Positions 1 through 8,592 are shown, counted from the first letter of the stretch. The stretch is 64,000 nt of DNA from Microbacterium sp. (GCF_031178445.1 NZ_JAPSIY010000006.1:1-64000), one strand, 5' to 3'. Notes: a model not told the origin generated them from the sequence alone. Translations and numbers: made by a program.

Positions 1-72
1 GCCCGTCAGTGCCACTGCTGCAACCGCCGTGATCCCGATGAGGGGCCAGCGCTTCTTTCGGATGTCGACCAT
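1..72 (-). CDS. Lipoprotein N-terminus, gene cut by window edge
   Basis: Only the first 24 codons lie in the window. They begin MVDIRKKRWP, continue as a hydrophobic segment (LIGITAVAAVALTG) and stop at the edge just where a lipobox cysteine would be expected. A basic N-region, a hydrophobic core and ALTG are the classic prolipoprotein signal pattern, so the product is probably an exported, lipid-anchored protein such as a solute-binding protein. The ATG at 72-70 is preceded by an AGAAGGGA ribosome site. The function of the mature protein cannot be seen. Confidence 0.6.
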   Translation of the reverse strand, partial: MVDIRKKRWPLIGITAVAAVALTG

Positions 73-300
73 GGTCGTCCCTTCTCGTCGTCGAGTGATG
101 CCGCTTCGACATTACCCGAGCGTTGTGGCATATACACAAAAATATTTACGAGTTGTGGCCGCGGTCACGCGACCGCACTCAACATAGGCGGCGGAGGTGA
201 ACGCGGAGACACGGCCGGATGAACGTCGGGGATGTGGATGCTGCGCTCGGGCGAGCATCGGCGGGCGGATCGCGGGGCCTGCGGAGTGGAATCCCTGACT
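73..300. other. Intergenic region between divergent genes
   Basis: No gene is seen here. The stretch holds an A/T-rich segment around 129-150, unusual for this window. A TAATGT-like -10 box on the minus strand (109-114) could serve the lipoprotein gene. A small inverted repeat GCGGTC/GACCGC with a 4-nt loop lies at 161-176. The operator pair of the downstream AHSA1/ArsR unit starts at 301. Confidence 0.4.
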
Positions 301-351
301 GCAACCTGAGGGTTGCGCATCAATCCAACTAGTGCAACTATGAAGTTGCAC
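301..351. promoter_or_regulatory. Tandem ArsR-type operators upstream of AHSA1/ArsR unit
   Basis: Two inverted repeats lie 43-78 nt before the AHSA1 start: GCAACC/GGTTGC with spacer TGAG (301-316), and GTGCAACT/AGTTGCAC with spacer ATGA (332-351, perfect 8-bp arms). Their centres are 33 bp apart, about three helical turns. Both contain CAACY-N4-RGTTG, which also occurs at the second ArsR/AHSA1 locus (25077-25098). Autoregulation by the ArsR protein at 873-1190 is the likely role; this is inferred. Confidence 0.6.
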
Positions 352-393
352 ATGGCCGATCGGCCTCTGACAATCATTCAGAAAGGCACCATC

Positions 394-876
394 ATGGTGA
401 ACATGACAGACAGTTCCTCCTCGATCGTCGACGAGGAGACCTTCTCCGTGCGGCGGAGCATCCACATCGCGGCTTCCGTCGACAAGGTGTGGCGCGCCGT
501 CACCGAACCGGAGCACATCTCGCGCTGGTTCGGTCGCACCGTCCTCGACGGGGCCGGTGTCGGCGCCTTGGGCACGATGACCTTCTCCGACGGGACGTCG
601 ATTCCGCTGCGCGTCGAGTCGAAAGAGGAGAACCGGCTCGTCGCCTACGCCTGGAGCAACGACGACGCACTCGGAGATGCACCCGCAGAACTCGACGAGG
701 CGACGTCGACGGTGTTCACGTTCACGCTCGAAGAGGTCGAAGGCGGCACCCGGCTCACCGTCGTCGAGACGGGCTTCGAGCGCACCTCCGACCCGGTCGC
801 CAACCTCAAAGATCACCGGATCGGCTGGGACGCCGAACTCGACAAGCTCGTCGCCCTCGTGGAAGGAGAGGCGTGA
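394..876 (+). CDS. SRPBCC/AHSA1-domain protein
   Basis: A 160-residue single-domain protein of the START-like AHSA1 family (activator of Hsp90 ATPase homologue 1). The family signature is visible early: HIAASVDKVWRAVTEPEHIS, then RWFG. The family forms a hydrophobic cavity and is mostly of unknown ligand in bacteria. The ATG at 394 is chosen because AGAAAGG lies 7 nt upstream; an in-frame extension to 313 would run through the operator. The stop overlaps the GTG of the ArsR gene by 4 nt, so the two are translationally coupled. AHSA1 proteins paired with ArsR regulators are common, and the pair probably senses or handles the same small molecule. Confidence 0.8.
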   Translation: MVNMTDSSSSIVDEETFSVRRSIHIAASVDKVWRAVTEPEHISRWFGRTVLDGAGVGALGTMTFSDGTSIPLRVESKEENRLVAYAWSNDDALGDAPAELDEATSTVFTFTLEEVEGGTRLTVVETGFERTSDPVANLKDHRIGWDAELDKLVALVEGEA

Positions 877-1190
877 CCGCAGGTGCTCTGATCCCCATGT
901 TCGCTGCGCTCGCCGATGAGACGCGGTGGAGCATCCTGACGGCGCTCGGCGAGGGGGAGGCCTCGGCCTCGGCCCTCGCCGAGCGGCTGCCGGTCTCCCG
1001 CCAGGCGATCGCCAAGCACCTCGCCGTGCTGCAGGAAGTCGGTCTTGTCGAGCCCGTGCGGGTCGGCCGAGAGGTGCGGTTCCGGGTGATCGGCGCCGAG
1101 CTCGCTGCCACCGCCCGGGCGCTCGACGCCATCGGCAGGAAGTGGGATCGCCGTCTCGCCGAGATCAAGGAGATCGCGGAGGGGCTGTAG
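873..1190 (+). CDS. ArsR-family transcriptional regulator
   Basis: A 105-residue winged-helix regulator. The N-terminus reads MFAALADETRWSILTALGEG, followed by the recognition helix region LPVSRQAIAKHLAVLQEVGL and a wing, which is the ArsR/SdpR arrangement. No cysteine-rich metal site is visible, so it belongs to the non-metal ArsR group that travels with AHSA1 proteins. The GTG start overlaps the preceding stop (GTGA, 873-876) and has GGAAGGAG just upstream. It probably binds the two palindromes at 301-351 and represses its own operon. Confidence 0.85.
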   Translation: MTAGALIPMFAALADETRWSILTALGEGEASASALAERLPVSRQAIAKHLAVLQEVGLVEPVRVGREVRFRVIGAELAATARALDAIGRKWDRRLAEIKEIAEGL

Positions 1191-1203
1191 GCCGGGTGCC
1201 GGC

Positions 1204-1422
1204 TCAGCTGTCGCCGGCCTCCGGCACCCACCGGAGCAGATCTCCCGGCTGGCATTCCAGCACCTCGCACAGCGCATCGAGCGTCGTGAACCGCACGGCT
1301 TTGGCGCGTCCGTTCTTCAGCACGGCGAGGTTGGTCGGAGTGATGCCGATACGGTCGGCGAGTTCGCCGACCGCCATCTTGCGACGAGCGAGCATCACGT
1401 CGATGTCGACGATCACAGGCAT
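1204..1422 (-). CDS. Cro/C1-type (XRE) helix-turn-helix regulator
   Basis: A 72-residue protein that is almost entirely a helix-turn-helix domain: MAVGELADRIGITPTNLAVL followed by KNGRAKAVRFTTLDALCEVL, ending CQPGDLLRW. This is the YozG-like compact XRE group. It starts one nucleotide after the stop of the DUF2975 gene, so the two form one transcript. Members of this group typically sit with DUF2975 membrane proteins and probably regulate that unit. The operator candidate is the tandem repeat at 1943-1956. Confidence 0.85.
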   Translation of the reverse strand: MPVIVDIDVMLARRKMAVGELADRIGITPTNLAVLKNGRAKAVRFTTLDALCEVLECQPGDLLRWVPEAGDS

Positions 1423-1423
1423 G

Positions 1424-1909
1424 TCAGATCACCTCGCCGAGCTCGTCGCGCAGGGTCTTCGCCTCGGCCTCGCGGTCGATCGCCTGACGCAGCAGCGCCT
1501 TCATCACGACCACGAGCAGCGCGAAGCCGGCGAGCACCAGCGACGCACCGCAGACCAGGCCCACGATGCCAGGGGCGACCCGCGTCGGGGCCAGGATCGC
1601 CGCGAATGCGAAGGCCAGTACCGCCGCAGCCGCGATCGCGCCGATGATCACATCGACGTAGCGGAACGACGCCGGCTGGAAGATCGATCCGCGACGCACC
1701 TTGGTGAGCAGCATCCAGACGCACACGGCGAACACCTGCATCGTCGCGACGCCGAGCACCGCGATGACGACGAAGCTCACGCGGAACCAGGTGGGGGCCC
1801 GTTCGAGGTCGATCCACAGCAATGGCACGATCACCGTCTGAACCACCAGCGAGCCCGCGAGCGCCAGTGCGATCACCACGCGCAGCAGCAGAATCATCGT
1901 CTTGCCCAT
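1424..1909 (-). CDS. DUF2975-family membrane protein
   Basis: A 161-residue integral membrane protein with four predicted helices (about residues 5-28, 43-66, 87-108 and 115-138) and a short charged C-terminal tail. Length and topology fit the DUF2975 family, which is normally encoded directly before a small XRE regulator as here. Function is unknown; a role in membrane-linked signalling is only a guess from this conserved pairing. Confidence 0.75.
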   Translation of the reverse strand: MGKTMILLLRVVIALALAGSLVVQTVIVPLLWIDLERAPTWFRVSFVVIAVLGVATMQVFAVCVWMLLTKVRRGSIFQPASFRYVDVIIGAIAAAAVLAFAFAAILAPTRVAPGIVGLVCGASLVLAGFALLVVVMKALLRQAIDREAEAKTLRDELGEVI

Positions 1910-1942
1910 ATTGTCGCCTCTCGTCGTATGACGATGACAATC

Positions 1943-1956
1943 TATCGTTTATCGTT
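1943..1956. promoter_or_regulatory. Tandem TATCGTT repeat, operator/promoter candidate
   Basis: Two adjacent copies of TATCGTT (1943-1949, 1950-1956), followed by CGAT, lie 34 nt upstream of the DUF2975 start in an otherwise GC-rich area. Read on the minus strand this is AACGATA twice. It is a plausible site for the XRE protein of the same operon. The PadR site at 6164-6197 also contains TATCGTT. Evidence is positional only. Confidence 0.35.
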
Positions 1957-2175
1957 CGATTCGGAAAGTGCTGTTGCGGAGGTAGTGCGAGCGGGTGGAC
2001 AGTGCTAGACGAATCGGGCGAGAGCAATATGGCAGGCGTGCACCACCGTTGGAATGCATACTGCCCCTTGCGCGCCGTGGTGCCCATGCGGAATGCTCTG
2101 TGGTTTGGTGCCGTGCCGCCCGCGGGCGGATACTCATCACATCCAGCCGCCGTCCCCTGACCACGTGCACGCGTC

Positions 2176-2937
2176 ATGACACTCACCTCAGCGCCCACCG
2201 CCCCGCCGTCTGCCACCGTCGCCGTCATCGGCGCCGGCCGGCTCGGCGGCGTGCTCGCGGCTGCTCTCCGTGCCGCGGAGTTCACCGTCACGGGCCCGCT
2301 GGGACGTGACGATGGGATTCCCCGCACCGACATCGCGCTCCTGTGCGTTCCGGATGCCGAGATCCCCCGCGCTGCGCAGACGGCCCGCCGCGCCAGACTG
2401 ATCGGCCACGTCTCGGGCGCCACCGGCCTCGACGATGTCGACTTCAGCGTCCACCCGCTGCAGACGTTCACCGGCACCGAGGGTCCGGAGATCTTCCGCG
2501 GAATCGGCGCCGCGATCGCCGGCCGCGCGGCCGAGGGTCGTGCCACGGCGGAGCAGATCGCCCTCGCGCTGGGCGCCAGGCCGTTCGAGGTCGACGACGC
2601 GCACCGCGCCGGCTACCACGCGGCCGCCTCACTCGCGTCGAACCTCGCCCTCGCCGTGCTCGATGCCGCGGAGCAGGTCGCCCTCGCCGCCGGCATCCGG
2701 CATCCACGCGGCCTTCTCGCCCCGCTGGTGGAACGCACCGTCGCCAACTGGACGCACACCGGTGCGGGCGCGGCGCTCACCGGTCCGCTCGTGCGCGGCG
2801 ACCAGGCCACCGTCGATCGCCAAAGGGATGCGGTCACCGCCGCGAACGCTGAGCTCGCACCGCTCTTCGACGAGCTCGTCGCCCGCGCCAGGGACATCTC
2901 CCGATCGCGCACCGAACGACCGGAGGCCCGCACATGA
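2176..2937 (+). CDS. Rossmann-fold / DUF2520 NAD(P)-binding protein of the pantothenate operon
   Basis: A 253-residue two-domain protein. Residues about 14-100 form a Rossmann fold with the dinucleotide motif [13 protein letters not shown]; the C-terminal part (about 125-250) is the helical DUF2520 domain, containing [16 protein letters not shown]. The architecture resembles F420-dependent NADP reductases and ketopantoate reductase. Its stop overlaps the panC start by ATGA, and no classical panE is seen in the cluster. It may supply the ketopantoate-to-pantoate step or a related reduction, but this is inference. The start is set at ATG 2176; the ribosome site is weak. Confidence 0.75.
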   Translation: MTLTSAPTAPPSATVAVIGAGRLGGVLAAALRAAEFTVTGPLGRDDGIPRTDIALLCVPDAEIPRAAQTARRARLIGHVSGATGLDDVDFSVHPLQTFTGTEGPEIFRGIGAAIAGRAAEGRATAEQIALALGARPFEVDDAHRAGYHAAASLASNLALAVLDAAEQVALAAGIRHPRGLLAPLVERTVANWTHTGAGAALTGPLVRGDQATVDRQRDAVTAANAELAPLFDELVARARDISRSRTERPEART

Positions 2938-3803
2938 GGATCATCCGCACCATCCCCGAGATCCGGGCCGTCGTCGGGGCGGCCCGCGCAGCCCGACAGC
3001 GCGTCGGGCTGGTGCCCACCATGGGCGCCTTCCACGACGGGCATCTCTCACTCATGCGCGAGGCCCGCGCCCACACCGACCTCGTCGTCGTCTCGCTCTT
3101 CGTCAACCCCACACAGTTCGGCCCGAACGAAGATCTCGCCTCCTACCCTCGCGACGAGGCCCGCGATGCCGAGCTCGCCGGGCAGCAGGGTGTCGACATC
3201 CTCTTCGCACCCGACGCCGCAGAGATCTATCCCGAGGGCTTTGCCACCAGCATCCATGTCACCGGGCTCACCGAGGTGCTCGACGGCGCCGCCCGCGGCG
3301 CCTTCCACTTCGACGGCGTCGCGACCGTGGTCACGAAGCTGTTCGGGATCGTCGCACCCGACGTCGCCTACTTCGGGCAGAAGGACGCGCAGCAGGTCAT
3401 GGTCGTGCGCCGCATCGTGCGCGACCTGAACCTCGACGTGCGCATCGAGGCGTGCCCCATCATGCGCGAGCCCGACGGCCTCGCGATGAGCTCGCGCAAC
3501 ATCTATCTCGACCCGGCGGCACGACAGCAGGCCACCGCCCTCAACCGCGCCCTCGACGCCGCGGCGGCCGTCCACGCGAACGGAGAGCGCGATGCCGCGC
3601 GCATCGTGGATGCCGCGCGCACCGTGCTCGCCGACGCCGGCATCGAGCCCGAGTACCTCGAGCTGCGCAGCAACGACGACCTGCGCACGCTCGACCGGGT
3701 CGAGGGCGACGCGCTCCTGGCCGTGGCCGCCCGCGTCGGCGCCGCCCGGCTCATCGACAACCACCTCCTGAAAGGCGGCACCGGATGCGACGCACCATGC
3801 TGA
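2934..3803 (+). CDS. panC: Pantothenate synthetase
   Basis: Joins pantoate and beta-alanine with ATP to give pantothenate, in the cytoplasm. The 289 residues show the family's nucleotidyltransferase features in order: [19 protein letters not shown] (HIGH-like motif, about residues 23-41), [37 protein letters not shown], and the KMSKS-equivalent segment [14 protein letters not shown]. Start and stop overlap its neighbours: ATGA with the DUF2520 gene, and 19 nt with panD. Length is normal for the family. It forms the middle of a coupled vitamin B5 operon. Confidence 0.97.
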   Translation: MRIIRTIPEIRAVVGAARAARQRVGLVPTMGAFHDGHLSLMREARAHTDLVVVSLFVNPTQFGPNEDLASYPRDEARDAELAGQQGVDILFAPDAAEIYPEGFATSIHVTGLTEVLDGAARGAFHFDGVATVVTKLFGIVAPDVAYFGQKDAQQVMVVRRIVRDLNLDVRIEACPIMREPDGLAMSSRNIYLDPAARQQATALNRALDAAAAVHANGERDAARIVDAARTVLADAGIEPEYLELRSNDDLRTLDRVEGDALLAVAARVGAARLIDNHLLKGGTGCDAPC

Positions 3804-4177
3804 AGTCGAAGATCCACCGCGCGACCGTCACCGGCAGCGACCTGAACTACGTCGGCTCGATCACCGTCGACCCCGAGCTGCTCGAGGCCGCCGACATCCT
3901 GCCGCACGAGCAGGTGCACGTCGTCGACGTCGACAACGGCTCCCGCTTCGAGACGTACACGATCGCAGGTGAGCGCGGCAGTGGCGCGATGCAGGTCAAC
4001 GGCGCCGCCGCGCGGCTGGTGCACGCGGGCGACACCATCATCGTCATCTCCTACGCCGACTACTCGCGCGAGGACCTCGAGACCTACGAGCCGGTGGTCG
4101 TGCACGTCGATCGCGGCAATCGCATCATCCAGGTCGACGACGCGGTCGACCTGCTGCTCACCGAGGCGGCGGCATGA
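3785..4177 (+). CDS. panD: Aspartate 1-decarboxylase precursor
   Basis: Makes beta-alanine from L-aspartate for PanC. The 130-residue proenzyme begins [20 protein letters not shown] and carries the self-cleavage site Gly24-Ser25 in YVGSITVD; Ser25 becomes the pyruvoyl cofactor after cleavage. Further conserved parts are [10 protein letters not shown] and [12 protein letters not shown]. The ATG at 3785 lies 19 nt inside panC and is preferred over the ATG at 3797 because it keeps the N-terminus typical of the family. Its last codon overlaps the panB start (ATGA). Confidence 0.96.
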   Translation: MRRTMLKSKIHRATVTGSDLNYVGSITVDPELLEAADILPHEQVHVVDVDNGSRFETYTIAGERGSGAMQVNGAAARLVHAGDTIIVISYADYSREDLETYEPVVVHVDRGNRIIQVDDAVDLLLTEAAA

Positions 4178-5082
4178 GCGTGCATGACGCGCCGCGACGC
4201 CGGCTCGCCCTGGGCGATCTCGCCGCCAAGAAGAAGGACGGCGAGCCCATCGTCATGGTCACGGCCTACGACCACCCCGGTGCGCGGATCGTCGATGAGG
4301 CCGGCGTGGACATGGTGCTGGTCGGCGACTCCGCGGCGATGACCGTGCTCGGGTACGACAGCACCGTGCCGGTCACTGTCGACGAGATGCTCATGCTGAC
4401 CAAGGCCGTGCGCCGAGGCCTCACCACGGCCCTGCTCGTCGGCGACCTGCCGTTCGGCTCGTACGAGGCATCCGACGACATCGCGATCGCCACCGCCCAG
4501 CGCTTCGTGAAGGAGGCGGGGTGCGACCTGGTCAAGATCGAGCGCGGCGGCAGCACTGTCGAGCGAGCCAGGGCGATCGTGTCGGCCGGCATCCCCGTCG
4601 TCGGCCACGTCGGCCTCACGCCGCAGTCGGCCACCGCGCTCGGCGGGTACCGGGCGCAGGGACGCACGGCCGAAGCGGCGCTCGCCGTCATCGACGACGC
4701 CCTCGCCCTGCAGGACGCCGGGTGCTCCCTGCTCGTCATCGAGGCCGTGCCCGCCGAGGTGACGGCGGCGCTCATGCCGCTGCTGAGCATCCCCGTGATC
4801 GGCATCGGTGCGGGAGCGGATGCCGACGGGCAGGTGCTCGTCTTCCACGACCTGCTCGGCCTGTACGACGGGCCCGCGGCGAAGTTCGTGAAGCGCTACG
4901 CCGACCTGCGAGCCGCGGCGCTCGCCGGGGTCACGGAGTACGCCCGCGAGGTGCGCTCGGGGGAGTATCCGGCGCCCGAGCACGGCTACGCGATGCCGGC
5001 GGAACAGGCTGAGCGGATGCGGCAGCTGCTCGCGGCCCGAGCGGGTGTGCGGCACCCCGGCGCTTCGCCGGGCGCTGGATAG
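4174..5082 (+). CDS. panB: 3-methyl-2-oxobutanoate hydroxymethyltransferase
   Basis: First committed step of pantoate synthesis: transfers a hydroxymethyl group from methylene-tetrahydrofolate to ketoisovalerate. The 302-residue TIM barrel shows [14 protein letters not shown] and [12 protein letters not shown] (metal-binding Asp residues), [27 protein letters not shown] and [11 protein letters not shown] (catalytic Glu). It overlaps panD by ATGA. All three de novo genes unique to pantothenate are therefore here; only the ketopantoate reductase step lacks a classical gene. Confidence 0.97.
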   Translation: MSVHDAPRRRLALGDLAAKKKDGEPIVMVTAYDHPGARIVDEAGVDMVLVGDSAAMTVLGYDSTVPVTVDEMLMLTKAVRRGLTTALLVGDLPFGSYEASDDIAIATAQRFVKEAGCDLVKIERGGSTVERARAIVSAGIPVVGHVGLTPQSATALGGYRAQGRTAEAALAVIDDALALQDAGCSLLVIEAVPAEVTAALMPLLSIPVIGIGAGADADGQVLVFHDLLGLYDGPAAKFVKRYADLRAAALAGVTEYAREVRSGEYPAPEHGYAMPAEQAERMRQLLAARAGVRHPGASPGAG

Positions 5083-5091
5083 GCTGATCGC

Positions 5092-6126
5092 ATGCGCACG
5101 GATGCCGCCGCCGACAGTCTCTCCGCCGGCGGGAGCCGCGCGCCACGGGTCATCCACACCGGGCAGGCGCTGGTCGACCTCGTCGTGGAGGTGCCCGATC
5201 TGCCCGCGCGGGGCCAGAACGTTATGGCCACGTCCGTCGCTCACTACGCGGGCGGCGCGGTGACGGTGCTGCTGGCTGCGGCGCGCCTCGGTGCTGAGTG
5301 CGTGCACGCCGGGGCGCACGGAACAGGCCCGAACGGCGACCTGATCCGTGCGGTTCTCGCCGCCGACGGGATCACGGCACCCGCCCCGCCGGTGGTCGGG
5401 CGCGACACGGGACTGTGCATCGTCGCGGTCGAGCCGACGGCAGAGCGCACCTTCCTCACGACCCTCGGCGCCGAGCGAGACATCAGCGTCGATGGCCTGG
5501 CGACCGCCGCCGCGCAACCCGGCGACCTGATCTGCGTCACCGGATACTCGCTCGCGGTCGAACAGACCCGCGAGCCGCTGCTGGCGTGGATGGCGACCCT
5601 GCCCGAGGCCGCAGTCGTCGTGCTCGATCCCGGTGCCGCGTTCGCGACGCTGCCCGACGTCGTTCGCGATGTGATGCTCGCGCGCACCGACGTGTGGACC
5701 AGCAACGCAGAAGAGGCGACCGACCTGCTCGCGGCGCGCTCATTGACGGCGAGCGCGTCGGATGCCGAAAGAGAGATCAGCGCGCAGGCCCGCACGCTCG
5801 CACCCTTGCTGCGCGACGGCGCGGTCACGATCGTGCGAGACGGCGCTGCGGGGTGCGCGGTGCACGTCGCCGGCGAGACCGCGTATGTCGAAGGCTTCCC
5901 GCAGACCCCGATCGACACGAACGGTGCGGGCGACACCCATACAGGGGCGCTGCTCGCCGAGATCGCTCGGCATCCGCACGCGGATGCTCAGGCCTGGGCA
6001 GACGCGTGCCGCCGCGCCAACGCCGCAGCCGCGATCAAGGTCACCCGTCGCGGCCCCGACTCCGCCCCGACGGCGGCGGAGGTCGACGACTTTCTGAGCC
6101 GCTTCGCGGCTCCCGCCGCTCGATAG
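5092..6126 (+). CDS. PfkB/ribokinase-family carbohydrate kinase
   Basis: A 344-residue kinase of the ribokinase superfamily. The N-terminal substrate region contains YAGGAVTVLLAAARLGAE and the C-terminal anion hole and catalytic base are in DTNGAGDTHTGALL (about residue 278 on). An acidic metal-binding segment and WTSNAEEATDLL are also as expected. The substrate cannot be told from sequence. It starts 9 nt after panB, so it is probably co-transcribed with the vitamin B5 genes, although that does not prove a pathway role. Confidence 0.85.
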   Translation: MRTDAAADSLSAGGSRAPRVIHTGQALVDLVVEVPDLPARGQNVMATSVAHYAGGAVTVLLAAARLGAECVHAGAHGTGPNGDLIRAVLAADGITAPAPPVVGRDTGLCIVAVEPTAERTFLTTLGAERDISVDGLATAAAQPGDLICVTGYSLAVEQTREPLLAWMATLPEAAVVVLDPGAAFATLPDVVRDVMLARTDVWTSNAEEATDLLAARSLTASASDAEREISAQARTLAPLLRDGAVTIVRDGAAGCAVHVAGETAYVEGFPQTPIDTNGAGDTHTGALLAEIARHPHADAQAWADACRRANAAAAIKVTRRGPDSAPTAAEVDDFLSRFAAPAAR

Positions 6127-6163
6127 ACGCGACGCGCTCGCCGGCGAGATGTCGCCCTTCCAT

Positions 6164-6197
6164 AGCGACATATAACGACATATCGTTGAGTATCGCT
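6164..6197. promoter_or_regulatory. Concentric palindrome, probable PadR operator
   Basis: Inner arms AACGA/TCGTT (6174-6178, 6183-6187) and outer arms AGCGA/TCGCT (6164-6168, 6193-6197) share the same centre at 6180.5, giving a 34-bp nested dyad in the A/T-rich leader of the PadR gene. It ends 33 nt before the start codon. Autorepression by PadR is the expected role; inferred from position and symmetry. Confidence 0.6.
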
Positions 6198-6230
6198 CGG
6201 CAGATCGCCGTCCGATGCCAGGAGGTCATC

Positions 6231-6794
6231 ATGAACGGTTCGTTCCCCGGCGGCTTCGGCCACATCTTCGGCGACGGCGGCAAGCCGGGCGCCGGCATCT
6301 GGGACGCCATGGACAAGCTGCGCGCGGAGTTCGAACAGCGCACCGGCGGCTCGCGCATGGCGCGCGGCGACGTGCGCGCGGCGGTCATCGCTCTGCTCGC
6401 CGAGAAGCCGATGCACGGCTACCAGATCATCAGCGAGATCGGTGAGCGCTCCGGCGGGGCGTGGAAGCCGAGCGCCGGATCGGTCTACCCGACCCTGCAG
6501 CTGCTCGCGGACGAAGGGCTCATCACCTCGGAGGAGCAGGGCGGTCGCAAGACGTACTCGCTCACCGAGACGGGCATCCGCGAGTCCGAGGCCGGCGCCG
6601 ACAAGCCCGCTCCGTGGGAGAACCTCGGCGCCCGCTCCGGCGGCAATATGACCGCGATCCCCAAGGCCGGCATGGAGCTGGCCAGCGCCGCCGCCCAGGT
6701 CGCGCGCACAGGCACGCCGGAGCAGGTTCAGCAGGCCGTCGAGGTGCTCGACGAGGCGCGCCGTAGGCTGTACTCGATCCTCGCCGACGGTTGA
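6231..6794 (+). CDS. PadR-family transcriptional regulator
   Basis: A 187-residue protein. After a Gly-rich N-terminus of about 45 residues the winged-helix PadR domain follows: RGDVRAAVIALLAEKPMHGY, QIISEIGERSGGAWKPSAGS, VYPTLQLLADEGLI and the wing GGRKTYSLTE. The C-terminal 60 residues are helical and probably dimerise. The start is ATG 6231, with AGGAGGT 5 nt upstream. It is followed after 26 nt by the UbiB-type kinase gene, suggesting one transcript. The nested palindrome at 6164-6197 is the likely autoregulatory site. Confidence 0.9.
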   Translation: MNGSFPGGFGHIFGDGGKPGAGIWDAMDKLRAEFEQRTGGSRMARGDVRAAVIALLAEKPMHGYQIISEIGERSGGAWKPSAGSVYPTLQLLADEGLITSEEQGGRKTYSLTETGIRESEAGADKPAPWENLGARSGGNMTAIPKAGMELASAAAQVARTGTPEQVQQAVEVLDEARRRLYSILADG

Positions 6795-6820
6795 CGCCGA
6801 CGCCGAAAGAAGGGGCCTCG

Positions 6821-8566
6821 ATGGCGGAGCACGATTCCGAGGCCTCATGGCAGGCCGAGCGCCCCGCTCGCGATGCGGGCGCCGGCCGTGCCGCGGCCGC
6901 GTGGCGCGGAGGCCGCGCCCGGTATCGCCGCATCCTCAACTTCGCCGCGCGCGCATTCGTGCAGACGTGGTGGTACGAGCTCGTGCTGCCGCGGCTCGGG
7001 ATGTCGCGGGTCGCCGAGAGCACGAGGGACGCACGGACGCTGCGCCTCGCCCGGCGCTTCCGCGACCTCGCGGTCGACCTCGGCGGTCTGATGATCAAGG
7101 TCGGGCAGTTCATGTCCTCGCGGCTCGACGTGCTGCCGCCCGAGATCACCGCAGAGCTCGCCGGTCTGCAGGACGAAGTGCCGGCCGTGCCGTTCGAGGA
7201 GATCCGGGCGCTCGCCGAAGCACAGCTGGGCGTGCCGCTCGAGCGGGCTTTCGCGTCGTTCGACCCGGTGCCCGTCGCTGCCGCATCCCTCGGTCAGGCG
7301 CATCGCGCCGTCCTTTCGGAGACGGATGCCGCAGACACCGGTCTCGACCGCGTCGTCGTCAAAGTGCAGCGTCCCGCGATCGATCAGATCGTCGCGGTCG
7401 ACCTGGCGGCCCTCCGCCGGGTTGCGGGCTGGCTGCGCCGGGTGCGCGTCGTCTCCGACCGCGTCGACGCCCCCGCGCTCGTGGAGGAGTTCGCGCAGAC
7501 CTGCCACGAGGAGATCGACTACCTGCACGAGGCGGCCAGCGCCGAGCGGTTCGCGGAGTGCTTCGCCGACGAGCCGCGGGTGAGCGCGCCGGCCGTGGTG
7601 TGGGAGCGCACGACGCGGCGCGTGCTGACTCTCGAAGACGTCACCGCCATCAAGATCAACGACACCCGCGGGCTGCGCGAGGCGGGAATCGACCCCGCCG
7701 AAGTCGCGCAGGTGTTCGCCGAGGTCATGCTCGACCAGGTGTTCACGCACTCCTTCGTGCATGCCGACCCGCATCCAGGCAACATCTTCGTCACGCCGCA
7801 CGCCTCGGGAACCGGCGGGTGGCACCTGACCTTCGTCGACTTCGGCATGATGGCCGAGGTGCCCGACCGGCTGCGCGACGGCCTGCGCAGCCTCATCATC
7901 GCCGTCGCCTCACGCAACAGCCGCGGTCTCGTCTCCGCCGCGCAGGAGATCGGTGTGCTGCTGCCGTCGGCGAGCACGGCCGAGCTCGAGCGAGCGCTGA
8001 CCGTGCTCTTCGCGCGGTTCGGCGGCATGGGGTTCAACGAACTCCGCGACGTCGACCCCCGCGAGTTCCAGGCGTTCGCCGTCGAGTTCGGCGACACCGT
8101 TCGCGCCCTGCCCGTCCAGCTGCCCGAGAAGCTGCTGCTGCTCATGCGCGCCGTCTCGCTCACATCGGGCATGTGCAGCTCGCTGGACCCGACGTTCAAC
8201 ATCTGGGAGCCCGTCGAGCCGTACGCGACCCGCCTGCTGCGCGCCGAGAGCGGCAGCCTCGCGCAGGATCTCGCGGGGCAGATGCTCTCGAATGCCGGCG
8301 TCCTCTGGCGGCTGCCGGCCGAGATCGATTCGGTGCTCACCCGCCTCGATCAGGGCGCGCTCACCTTCGACACCTCACGCCTTGAACGCCGCCTCGACAA
8401 GCTCGTCCGTATCGGCAAGCGTGCGGTTTCCGCGCTGCTGTTCGGCGGAATGCTCATCGGCGGCGTGCTGCTGCTGGGTGTCGTTCCCTGGTTGGGTGTG
8501 ACCCTGATGGCCGCATCCGTCGTACCGCTGCTGCACGCGTTGTTCAGTGGGCTGGGTGGGCGCTGA
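6821..8566 (+). CDS. UbiB/AarF (ABC1/ADCK)-family atypical kinase
   Basis: A 581-residue protein of the UbiB family of atypical protein-kinase-like ATPases. Motifs in order: KVGQFMSSR (the KxGQ motif, about residue 92), AAASLGQAHRA (Ala-rich nucleotide loop), VVVKVQRPAID (ATP lysine), HADPHPGNI (catalytic loop, about residue 317) and FVDFGMM (metal aspartate, about 340). Two C-terminal membrane helices follow (about 530-575). Family members support isoprenoid-quinone or lipid metabolism in membranes; which one here is unknown. ATG 6821 has AAAGAAGGGG upstream. Confidence 0.85.
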   Translation: MAEHDSEASWQAERPARDAGAGRAAAAWRGGRARYRRILNFAARAFVQTWWYELVLPRLGMSRVAESTRDARTLRLARRFRDLAVDLGGLMIKVGQFMSSRLDVLPPEITAELAGLQDEVPAVPFEEIRALAEAQLGVPLERAFASFDPVPVAAASLGQAHRAVLSETDAADTGLDRVVVKVQRPAIDQIVAVDLAALRRVAGWLRRVRVVSDRVDAPALVEEFAQTCHEEIDYLHEAASAERFAECFADEPRVSAPAVVWERTTRRVLTLEDVTAIKINDTRGLREAGIDPAEVAQVFAEVMLDQVFTHSFVHADPHPGNIFVTPHASGTGGWHLTFVDFGMMAEVPDRLRDGLRSLIIAVASRNSRGLVSAAQEIGVLLPSASTAELERALTVLFARFGGMGFNELRDVDPREFQAFAVEFGDTVRALPVQLPEKLLLLMRAVSLTSGMCSSLDPTFNIWEPVEPYATRLLRAESGSLAQDLAGQMLSNAGVLWRLPAEIDSVLTRLDQGALTFDTSRLERRLDKLVRIGKRAVSALLFGGMLIGGVLLLGVVPWLGVTLMAASVVPLLHALFSGLGGR

Positions 8567-8592
8567 GGCCGCGTCAGAGCACTGCTGGCCGT

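Noticed and set aside
1968..2175. Short open frames between the DUF2975 gene and the DUF2520 gene
   Set aside because: Frames at 1822-2160 and 1995-2309 have no ribosome site, overlap real genes, and show no recognisable protein; the gap is treated as promoter DNA.
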